The notes under the pieces are model-generated. The model worked only from the letters and a program-made list of their open reading frames with translations, ran no database searches and was not told the DNA's origin. A program made the position numbers and the translations under genes. From an uncultured Ruminococcus sp. (GTDB lineage: Bacteria > Bacillota > Clostridia > Oscillospirales > Ruminococcaceae), in assembly GCA_947177375.1 (NCBI GenBank), contig CAMWUF010000081.1, positions 1 to 5,810 of the forward strand: a stretch of DNA of 5,810 bases. The letters are read 5' to 3'. Position 1 is the first letter of the stretch, and each line of letters begins with the position of its first letter. Of the stretch, positions 1 to 5,810 are shown one piece after another.

Positions 1-18
1 CAAAATCATCAAAAACAC

Positions 19-117
19 TCATGCAAATTTACTGAATTTTTGAAAATTGATTTGCATGTATTCCTCGTATGCTTTACAAAAATCATCTACATCACAAAAT
101 ATTGCCACCTGTTCCAT
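19..117 (-). pseudogene. Truncated transposase N-terminus-like ORF (IS982/IS4-type FCDVDDFCK motif)
   Basis: A 32-codon ORF starts at the ATG at 117 and ends at TGA 19-21. Its first 20 residues, MEQVAIFCDVDDFCKAYEEY, resemble from memory the N-terminus of DDE transposases annotated as IS982-like, which are roughly 300 aa long and carry a conserved FC-x-x-DDFCK segment. It is preceded by AAAGGCGG, a plausible ribosome binding site, and by a good promoter. The remaining residues look unrelated and then hit a stop, and neither of the other two frames in this direction restores a long reading frame before the window edge. I read it as the 5' scrap of an insertion sequence. A genuine small protein is possible but less likely. 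Confidence 0.4.
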
Positions 118-160
118 AGAAAAAACCGCCTTTCTGTTCTCTGAGTTTGTTGTTATTCTC

Positions 161-189
161 ATTATAACAGATTCTGGCGTTTTTTTCTA
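161..189 (-). promoter_or_regulatory. Sigma-A type promoter, extended -10, reading left
   Basis: The minus strand has TGTTATAAT (161-169), a perfect TATAAT with the TGn extension. Seventeen bases upstream is TAGAAA (184-189), matching four of six positions of TTGACA. It faces the 32-codon transposase-like ORF, whose start lies 44 bp downstream, and was probably that insertion sequence's own promoter. Confidence 0.55.
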
Positions 190-238
190 TCTTTTTTCTT
201 CGAACTCACGTTACTCAAGATATTTTTTTCTTTTTATC

Positions 239-247
239 TGCTATAAT
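239..247 (+). promoter_or_regulatory. Extended -10 promoter candidate, reading right
   Basis: TGCTATAAT at 239-247 is a perfect extended -10 element. No good -35 is visible in the T-rich upstream DNA, which extended -10 promoters can tolerate. Transcription would start near 254 and run toward the hairpin at 464-495, convergent with the defence operon. In such A/T-rich DNA a chance match is possible. Confidence 0.35.
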
Positions 248-297
248 CTGTACTTTTAATGTGTTCTTTCTTTATCTTTTCTCCATGAGTAAATTGA

Positions 298-459
298 GTA
301 TACCTTACCCCCTGTACATTTCAAAAAAATTTTAAAACATTACAGAAAATGAATATCATAGATAATCATCGTACAGATATTTTATGTCTCGATAGTACCA
401 GCATCTCTTAAGATGATAAAATCTGTTTTCTTGGTGAGAAAACAGAAGCAACTGTATAA
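298..459 (+). pseudogene. Possible decayed transposase fragment (LCLDSTSIS motif)
   Basis: One plus-strand frame is open from 298 to a TAA at 406-408, reads on without another stop to the TAA at 457-459, and contains DILCLDSTSIS just before the first stop. D-[ST]-T-[ST]-[IR]-S after a hydrophobic strand resembles the segment around the first catalytic Asp of IS4/IS1634-type DDE transposases. No ribosome binding site or credible start is present. The match is about nine residues, so this is a tentative relic call. Confidence 0.25.
422..446 (-). terminator. Second hairpin, possible back-up terminator
   Basis: TCTGTTTTCT (422-431) and AGAAAACAGA (437-446) form a perfect 10-bp stem with a five-base loop. 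On the minus strand the 3' arm is followed by TTTTATC, a short U tract. The stem is A/T-rich, so termination strength is doubtful. It would act about 20 bp after the main terminator for leftward transcripts. It lacks a T tract on the plus strand. Confidence 0.5.
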
Positions 460-463
460 GTAG

Positions 464-495
464 AAAAAGCACTGTCCCTTAGTGGAAGTGCTTTT
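464..495 (-). terminator. Rho-independent terminator of the ddmDE-like operon (possibly bidirectional)
   Basis: AAAAGCACT (465-473) pairs with AGTGCTTTT (487-495). After a one-base bulge, TCC (475-477) also pairs with GGA (484-486), closing a six-base loop. On the minus strand the 3' arm ends AGTGCTTTTT, giving the U tract for transcripts leaving the Argonaute-like gene, whose stop is 26 bp upstream. On the plus strand the hairpin is followed by CTTTTAGTTTTA, so it could also stop rightward transcription. Confidence 0.8.
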
Positions 496-521
496 AGTTT
501 TATATATTTAATTATTTTAAT

Positions 522-2327
522 TTATTTTTTTAATCGCTGAACGTATTCACGCAAATATTTAAACGGGAAAGGAAGCACTGTCAGTTTTTTGTTTCGCACA
601 AAAGGCACATCCATTAACGGAAGAAGTTTATCAAAAAGCAATGGTGCACCTTGGTATGGCTTGATTTTGCGGATATTTACAGCAGTGTGCAGTTTGTAGT
701 GCATTCCATTTCCTACCTCTCCTGCAAAGTAGTATGTACTGTTATCCTTTTGAAAATACTTAATATCAATGACAGAAGGAAACAGGAGATCTCTTTTTTC
801 ACGATTTCGGATTGCAGTGTTTTTGTTTTCCAGTTCTTCACGAATGCTAAATATTTCAGGAATGGTAAACCAACCTGTCTCATGGATTGTATTGATATTT
901 CCATGACTGTCTCGAATGATGCCTCTGACGGGTTGATGACTTTTCTTAGATTCTAAAAAAATTTCGGCACACTGACTATATTCTGTCTGTTCAAATAAGC
1001 TTGGTTCCTGTTCCTTAACGAAAAATGTTCCGTCTGGATGGATACACATAAAAAAGTAACGCTCTATCGCTTCATCTATGTCTCCAGATATACCAAAGGA
1101 AATATCTTCTGTCAGACCTAGTTTTGTCCAGTCAAACAAGCGAATTTTTCCCTCCTGTAAATCTGATTGGATAAGTAATTCATGAATCACTGTAGAAGTT
1201 GCATTTTTAACGTTATCAGCAAAATTTTCAAGAGTAATATGCTGTATGGCAATACCTGAATGCTGTTCCTGATGAGGATCTTTTTCGCCTTGATAGTAAG
1301 TAGCATCATGAATTAACCGAAGATTCAGGCAGTCTTTATCAATTCTTTTTCCAATTTTGGAAGTAATCTGATATTCTTTCAGTAAATGTTCTTTCATTTT
1401 TTGGCAGAATGACTTTGATTCTTCATTGTCAATCGTATCTACAATTCGGATTGTTTGTGTTTGGAGTTTTTGTTTAATGAAAGCTTTATCTTCTTCTGCT
1501 CCATATCTAACTCCATTAAGGGAAATATATTCAGAAACCTCATCAAAATCTATGTGTGCCATATTTTTGAAGATTTTATTGAACCGAAGCACCGTTTCCG
1601 ATAAGATTCCCATTTTACTTTTTGCAAAATTCTGAAAGTTTAGTACATTCAGAAAATCAATATTGCTTGTTTTCCTTCCATCAACTTGTCTTTGGATAAA
1701 TACAGGGACTTTATCTTCTTTCAGTTTTCTGCGAAGTGTATTATGGGTCATGGAGAGTACATATTGGGAATAGTCTTCAAATTTTTTTCTTTTAAAGGTC
1801 ATTTGATGTTTCAGAAGTGTAGAAGTAAATGTACGAACATCAAGCTGTAAACAGCATTTAGGTGTAAGACTTAGTTCAAGACATGGAATTTTCCAGATGA
1901 CATTTTTATTTTTCTCAATCCAGTCAGGATGAAAGCAGTATAAATGTCCTGTGAGATTGTTAAATTTCAGTAAATGGTGCTGGGTACTCCCAAGACTGTT
2001 TAATAAAAGCTGTAATAATATCCAGTCTTCCAATTCACTGCTTTTTACTGGCTCAAGAGTAATTGTATCTCCATCTTTCAAATCGGCAATGGTTTTTTGA
2101 AGTCGTTTTTTATTTTGTTCATCATGATGCATGAGAACATAAAAATTTTTACCTCTTAGAAAACGTACAGCACAGACATTTCTTTCAAGAAAGGGTGCAT
2201 CAATCAGGATATATGCACCACTCCTAAAATTTTTCGTAGTCTTTATATTAAAAATATCATAATTTTTATCAATTTCTTTATAATTCAGCATATAAATAAG
2301 CTGATTCGTTTTGATTGGTGCACTCAT
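522..2327 (-). CDS. ddmE: DdmE-like catalytically inactive prokaryotic Argonaute
   Basis: Predicted guide-binding Argonaute-like partner of the upstream helicase-nuclease, 601 aa (Vibrio DdmE is somewhat longer, near 690). I place the N-terminal and linker regions at about 1-285, where no classical PAZ is recognisable. A MID-like part spans about 290-400, including LRLIHDATYY (336-345) and IQHITLENF (361-369). A PIWI-like RNase H fold spans about 405-601, including DISFGIS (408-414), VRGIIRDSHGNI (467-478) and the terminal LPFPFKYLREYV (585-596). By eye, IIRD resembles the Argonaute RDG strand and the last segment the PxxYAD/H tail. The first catalytic Asp and the final Asp/His appear absent, as expected for a non-cutting guide protein. 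I chose the ATG at 2327 over the longer form from 2372 because it overlaps the preceding stop as ATGA and has AGGAG eight bases upstream. Similarity to Argonaute is weak, so structure prediction would be the decisive test. An unrelated helicase partner is the alternative. Confidence 0.72.
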   Translation of the reverse strand: MSAPIKTNQLIYMLNYKEIDKNYDIFNIKTTKNFRSGAYILIDAPFLERNVCAVRFLRGKNFYVLMHHDEQNKKRLQKTIADLKDGDTITLEPVKSSELEDWILLQLLLNSLGSTQHHLLKFNNLTGHLYCFHPDWIEKNKNVIWKIPCLELSLTPKCCLQLDVRTFTSTLLKHQMTFKRKKFEDYSQYVLSMTHNTLRRKLKEDKVPVFIQRQVDGRKTSNIDFLNVLNFQNFAKSKMGILSETVLRFNKIFKNMAHIDFDEVSEYISLNGVRYGAEEDKAFIKQKLQTQTIRIVDTIDNEESKSFCQKMKEHLLKEYQITSKIGKRIDKDCLNLRLIHDATYYQGEKDPHQEQHSGIAIQHITLENFADNVKNATSTVIHELLIQSDLQEGKIRLFDWTKLGLTEDISFGISGDIDEAIERYFFMCIHPDGTFFVKEQEPSLFEQTEYSQCAEIFLESKKSHQPVRGIIRDSHGNINTIHETGWFTIPEIFSIREELENKNTAIRNREKRDLLFPSVIDIKYFQKDNSTYYFAGEVGNGMHYKLHTAVNIRKIKPYQGAPLLFDKLLPLMDVPFVRNKKLTVLPFPFKYLREYVQRLKK

Positions 2328-2340
2328 TGGTATATCTCCT
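2324..2340 (-). promoter_or_regulatory. ATGA stop/start overlap with Shine-Dalgarno of the Argonaute-like gene
   Basis: On the minus strand AGGAG (2336-2340) is followed by eight bases and then ATGA. ATG (2325-2327) starts the 601-aa protein and the overlapping TGA (2324-2326) ends the helicase. The site lies inside the last helicase codons (K-E-I-Y-Q). It decides the start of the downstream gene and implies translational coupling, so that the two subunits are made together. Confidence 0.88.
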
Positions 2341-5300
2341 TGATTTCTTTCGCTGCTACTTGATTTACACAAATTGTTCCATCTTCTATATCATTCAGAA
2401 GTGATGGAATCATTAGAAAATCAATTCCCTCATAAGTGAGTTTCCGAATTTCATAATTTTTTCTTGTTAAAATATTGGCAATGATGACATATCTGCACTC
2501 ACATTGCTTTGCTTTTCTCTTTATTTTTTCAATTTCATCATCAAATAATCTGGTTGTTGCTTCACTCCAGTTTTTAAAATCAATATAGATTTTCTTTTCT
2601 TCTATTTTGAAATCAAATAGTTCAAACTCATCTGGACTAGTTAATTCTTCAAGTTGAATACCAAGTACCTGCTGGAACCAGAAACTTCCAACAATCTCAC
2701 CTAATGCCCCCTTATAAATATTATTCCAAAAAGGTGGGGATAAAATATAGTCATTTGGCTGAAAGGCTGTTGCATAACCTTGTGAAATAAAGTACTCATA
2801 GAGAGCCTGCCATTTCATCAGGCGTGGAAGTCGTGTATTTTCGGCATTCAATGTCTGGGTATTTTTTGTCTGTGTAAAGAAAATGCTGACTTCGTGAAAA
2901 TCTTCATTCTGATTATAATATAGGACATTATTTTTTTCAGGTAGTTCTACATAATTTCTGTAAATAGGGTTTTCTGATGCTTCCTTTTTGGAAGCTGTTG
3001 GGTGTTGCATAAAAAATTGTCTTAGTTTTGCCCATGTTCTCATCGTGTTCTCTGTCCATTCGTGATTCAGTATATGGTCAATCGCAAGATAAGAACGGGT
3101 AGAGGCAAGTTCTGCTTTATTTTTTAACGTTTCATCAACCAGAAATTCTGTCCGGATTGTTTTAATTTTGTCTATAAGTGCAAGAAATTCGTAATTTAAA
3201 ATGCGTTTGTCAGTCACAGATAAATCAATACAATCAGAAATTCTTTTGTCAGCAAAGATGTAAATATTGTCTTTTTTTTGATTTGTTCGACAGATACGAC
3301 CGATTGCCTGATTGATGATTCGAGTGGCATACATGACAATGCTTTTCTTATGATAAATATTTTCTTCTGACATGATTCTTCTTTTTTCGCCTGTCATATA
3401 GCAGCGAAATGCCATTTTGATATATTCTATGGCATCTTTCATTGAAAGTTCTGCGTTTTCCTGCAAAAATTCTATCTGAAATATATATTTAGCAAAATCT
3501 TCCTCTTTCCAATTCTGTCTCATATTAACAAGAAGATTTGTAGGTTTGTCCAGATAAATTGCATCAAAATCTTTTTCTTCCCTTGGCAGATACGAATTTG
3601 AACAAATCAGTTTTCCCTTTAATGATTCAGGAACAGGATATTGCAGATTCTGCCCTGCTCCGATTGTCTGATAAGTGGAAATCACAAATAATTTTTCATT
3701 TCCGGCAAGTCTGGCAGTAATTGCTTTCTTTTCTCTTTCGTAATTATCACTTGTAAGACATATCACAGACTTTTTTACATTAAAATCAGAATGTACGCTG
3801 TCTGCAACATATTTCAATACTTTTCTGAGCTCTCTTAGATTCAGCCGTGTATCATCATTCTCTTTTGGGTGTTTTGTCAGAAAGCAAAGCATGGACTGAA
3901 TGTCGTTATGGATCAGGAATTCCTTGAAAACCATAGCAATCCTGGCATATCTTTCATGATGGTAGTGAGAATTACCTTCTTTCTCTACATTTATTTCCAG
4001 AGAATTATAAACTTCTCCGGCTAAGTCAGAATCCTGAAAAATATTCAGCCACGTTTGTACAGAGTAATCAGAAGTGTCAAGAAGTTCCGTATGAATCTGG
4101 ATTTGAGATTGATAACCAATCTGTGAATGATGAAACTCTTGTGATAGTCTCTCATATTCTTCATCCGGAAGTATATAGTATCTTTCATGCAGTTTGGCTT
4201 GAAGATATTCCAAGTCGAAATTGCCGATTACTGTTGATATCGTAGCAGTAGCGGAAATTCCAATAACTTTAGCATGTTTACAAATCTGTAAAAGTAATTT
4301 TTCCGGTGAATTCTGGAAAGAACACATCATAATCCTTGTTCGCATATGATGTAGAGCAGAATTTTCAAAACAATAGTAGCGGAATCCTTTTTCATAGACA
4401 CTCTGGTCAAATTCGACTTTTTCATCCTGTTCAATTCTGAATTTATTCAACATAATTTGAGTAGTCAGGTAATCTGTATCTTCTTTACTAAGCTGAAACA
4501 AATCCAGTACAGAACGGACAGCTTCTTCCTGTGTAAGTTCGTTTTCTTCGTTCTGATGCTGTTTATTCCGAACTTTCTTGTAATGATAGGCGAGCTGGCT
4601 TACCATACCTTGAAACAACTGAATGAAACCTCGAAGTTCTCCTAGCATAGAATGAATATTATATTTTTCACATTCAGGTTTTGTTTGCGTGAAATGAATG
4701 ATATTCTGTTTTGCTTTGCGGTCACTAACTGAAGTAATATAGCGATTATCTCCCTTTAGGACAGAATGAAACTGATAATCTTGAAACAAAAAATTTTTAT
4801 CATTATTTTCCACATCTGATGCCGTTCTATGTAAAAAGTTAAGTTCATAAATATTGTATAATTTTTCTGCTTTTTTACGCATGTTTTTCAGCAGATTATC
4901 CAAATATCTTGAAGTTCTTCCGGTTTTGAACGATATTGTAAGTTCTTTTGGAAAATCGTTTGTTTTTAATGCAGAATAAATTGACTTAAATAAACAGATA
5001 GGGTCAATTTTCCCCTGTAGTCCATTGCTTATGATATAATTCAAAATAGTTTCTTTACTGGAATCAAACTCATCAATAAAAATAATTGCATTGTCGATGA
5101 GATTACTGTTATAAAAATAATAAGATGGTTCTACAATCGGTGAATTTTTACGAAGAAATTTATCCATACTAAGAAAAATAATCTGTCGCTCCTGTGTAAA
5201 TATGGCAGGATAAAGTTCTCCAATCCATTTCCATTTTCTATCATTTTTAATAGCATGAATACGCTGTTTTGTATCAGGGAATATCTCAAGTTTTTCTTGT

Positions 5301-5773
5301 ATAAGTCGTCGAAAAGCTGGTTCAGTATGTTCACGGAAATTGTTTTCTGCATTTTTCAATAATAGTTGGAGTGCATAATCATTAGAATCTCTTTGTTTTT
5401 GCAAAAATTCTACTTCTTGTTCAAAATGTTTAAATGCCTTACTTTCCGTAATTTCGGATGGGATTTCACTTTTCATCTTTTCAGAATAATGTTTCATGGC
5501 ACACTCACTATTAGAGTCAATAAAAAGATACTTTTTATAAAATTCTTCTATTTTTCCAGCTTTTTCAAAAAAATGTCTCAGCTCATCTTCAGGAAGATTC
5601 TTTTTTAATGGGGTAATAAAAAAATACAATCGGTTTTTGTTCTCTTCTTTCAAACAAGATTCAAAAATGTACTTTAACACAGAATAAGTTTTTCCAAATC
5701 CTGTTGGCATATCCATCAAGAACAAACCGTTTGTATTTTGATTTTCACAATAATTTTTAATAGCTGTGTACAT
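2324..5773 (-). CDS. ddmD: DdmD-like SF2 helicase with C-terminal PD-(D/E)xK nuclease domain
   Basis: Predicted ATP-driven DNA translocase/nuclease, the effector of a DdmDE-type plasmid-defence pair. Motifs seen in order: Walker A MPTGFGKT (residues 22-29), Walker B IFIDEFD (231-237), motif III SAT (507-509), a motif V-like STYQTIGAGQNL (699-710) and motif VI QAIGRICR (822-829). A nuclease-like module follows: GALGE (E1026), FD (D1054) and IDFK (D1065, K1067), the E...D...(D/E)xK spacing of restriction-like nucleases. About 200 residues separate motifs I and II, and about 270, mostly helical in appearance, separate II and III. The length of 1149 aa is close to Vibrio DdmD (about 1190 aa). The start is supported by AGGGAG seven bases upstream. 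The stop codon overlaps the start of the Argonaute-like gene, so the two are co-transcribed. The family assignment rests on architecture and partner, not on an alignment. The fallback is an uncharacterised SF2 helicase-nuclease of a defence operon. Confidence 0.8.
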   Translation of the reverse strand: MYTAIKNYCENQNTNGLFLMDMPTGFGKTYSVLKYIFESCLKEENKNRLYFFITPLKKNLPEDELRHFFEKAGKIEEFYKKYLFIDSNSECAMKHYSEKMKSEIPSEITESKAFKHFEQEVEFLQKQRDSNDYALQLLLKNAENNFREHTEPAFRRLIQEKLEIFPDTKQRIHAIKNDRKWKWIGELYPAIFTQERQIIFLSMDKFLRKNSPIVEPSYYFYNSNLIDNAIIFIDEFDSSKETILNYIISNGLQGKIDPICLFKSIYSALKTNDFPKELTISFKTGRTSRYLDNLLKNMRKKAEKLYNIYELNFLHRTASDVENNDKNFLFQDYQFHSVLKGDNRYITSVSDRKAKQNIIHFTQTKPECEKYNIHSMLGELRGFIQLFQGMVSQLAYHYKKVRNKQHQNEENELTQEEAVRSVLDLFQLSKEDTDYLTTQIMLNKFRIEQDEKVEFDQSVYEKGFRYYCFENSALHHMRTRIMMCSFQNSPEKLLLQICKHAKVIGISATATISTVIGNFDLEYLQAKLHERYYILPDEEYERLSQEFHHSQIGYQSQIQIHTELLDTSDYSVQTWLNIFQDSDLAGEVYNSLEINVEKEGNSHYHHERYARIAMVFKEFLIHNDIQSMLCFLTKHPKENDDTRLNLRELRKVLKYVADSVHSDFNVKKSVICLTSDNYEREKKAITARLAGNEKLFVISTYQTIGAGQNLQYPVPESLKGKLICSNSYLPREEKDFDAIYLDKPTNLLVNMRQNWKEEDFAKYIFQIEFLQENAELSMKDAIEYIKMAFRCYMTGEKRRIMSEENIYHKKSIVMYATRIINQAIGRICRTNQKKDNIYIFADKRISDCIDLSVTDKRILNYEFLALIDKIKTIRTEFLVDETLKNKAELASTRSYLAIDHILNHEWTENTMRTWAKLRQFFMQHPTASKKEASENPIYRNYVELPEKNNVLYYNQNEDFHEVSIFFTQTKNTQTLNAENTRLPRLMKWQALYEYFISQGYATAFQPNDYILSPPFWNNIYKGALGEIVGSFWFQQVLGIQLEELTSPDEFELFDFKIEEKKIYIDFKNWSEATTRLFDDEIEKIKRKAKQCECRYVIIANILTRKNYEIRKLTYEGIDFLMIPSLLNDIEDGTICVNQVAAKEIKEIYQ

Positions 5774-5790
5774 AAAAAATCTCCCTAATA
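5774..5790 (-). promoter_or_regulatory. Shine-Dalgarno of the helicase-nuclease gene
   Basis: Minus-strand TTAGGGAGATTTTTT directly precedes the ATG at 5773; AGGGAG lies seven bases from the start codon, a normal Bacillota spacing. The reading frame stays open to the window edge, but no in-frame ATG or GTG occurs in the 37 bp visible, so this ATG is the best-supported start. No convincing -10/-35 pair can be read in these 37 bp; the operon promoter probably lies beyond the window. Confidence 0.7.
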
Positions 5791-5810
5791 ATGTAAAATT
5801 CCTTTTTAAT

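Larger units (their letters stand above)
1..521. other. Gene-poor flank with regulatory sites and mobile-element debris
   Basis: No intact gene is visible between the Argonaute-like stop codon and the left edge. The region is very A/T-rich, with a pyrimidine-rich plus strand at about 176-280. It holds the operon terminator and a second hairpin, two divergent extended -10 promoters, a truncated transposase-like ORF on the minus strand, a stop-interrupted transposase-like frame on the plus strand and a 9-bp inverted repeat at 20-58. These are described as separate entries. Confidence 0.6.

Noticed and set aside
47..259. 70-aa plus-strand ORF with a hydrophobic, Phe-rich C-terminal half
   Set aside because: It lies antisense to the promoter and transposase-like ORF, has no ribosome binding site, and its composition simply reflects the T-rich tract.
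651..956. Plus-strand ORFs inside the two large genes (for example 651-956, 1426-1635, 4457-4645, 5366-5608) and minus-strand ones at 713-904 and 5131-5352
   Set aside because: They overlap well-supported coding sequence in other frames, show no recognisable domains, and I saw no ribosome binding sites for them.
2324..2340. AAGGAGATATACC-like leader resembling the T7 gene 10 / expression-vector ribosome site
   Set aside because: It is part of the helicase codons and the first base differs (CAAGGAG); a strong Shine-Dalgarno matches by chance, and nothing else looks engineered.
2328..2372. A 15-residue longer start for the Argonaute-like gene (ATG at 2372)
   Set aside because: No ribosome binding site was seen for it and it would extend deeper into the helicase gene. 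The ATG at 2327 has a strong AGGAG and the classic ATGA overlap.
2324..5773. Cas3, DinG/XPD, Hachiman HamB or DISARM helicase
   Set aside because: There is no HD nuclease motif, no Fe-S cysteines, no HamA-type small partner and no methyltransferase or PLD gene nearby. The nuclease fusion plus the Argonaute-like partner fits DdmD better.
1..5810. CRISPR array, tRNA or rRNA genes
   Set aside because: No regularly spaced direct repeats and no cloverleaf or rRNA-like stretches were seen on either strand.

Overview
The window is AT-rich, low-GC Gram-positive DNA. Strong AGGAG-type ribosome binding sites, A/T-heavy spacers and T-tailed hairpins suggest a Bacillota genome. Clostridia (Lachnospiraceae-like) is my best guess, from style alone. 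About 90% of the window is one two-gene operon on the minus strand. It reads right to left and ends in a hairpin terminator at 464-495.

The upstream gene (2324-5773, 1149 aa) is a superfamily 2 helicase. It has Walker A, a DEFD Walker B, an SAT motif and a QxxGRxxR motif VI. A PD-(D/E)xK nuclease-like module follows in the last ~130 residues. The downstream gene starts in an ATGA overlap with its own Shine-Dalgarno sequence (522-2327, 601 aa). Its C-terminal half looks like a degenerate MID-PIWI (prokaryotic Argonaute) protein without the usual catalytic residues. A ~1150-1200 aa helicase-nuclease coupled to a ~600-700 aa catalytically dead Argonaute is the architecture of DdmD-DdmE, the plasmid-elimination system described from Vibrio cholerae. 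I read the window as a Gram-positive DdmDE-like system. In the known system the guide-loaded Argonaute (DdmE) finds invading plasmid DNA and recruits the helicase-nuclease (DdmD), which translocates along the DNA and degrades it.

The left ~520 bp holds no intact gene. It contains the operon terminator, a second hairpin, two divergent extended -10 promoters (161-189 minus, 239-247 plus) and two probable transposase scraps: a 32-codon minus-strand ORF with an FCDVDDFCK motif (19-117), and a plus-strand reading frame with LCLDSTSIS followed by a stop (298-459). This is consistent with a defence operon beside mobile-element debris. The operon promoter is not visible; only 37 bp upstream of the helicase start lie inside the window.
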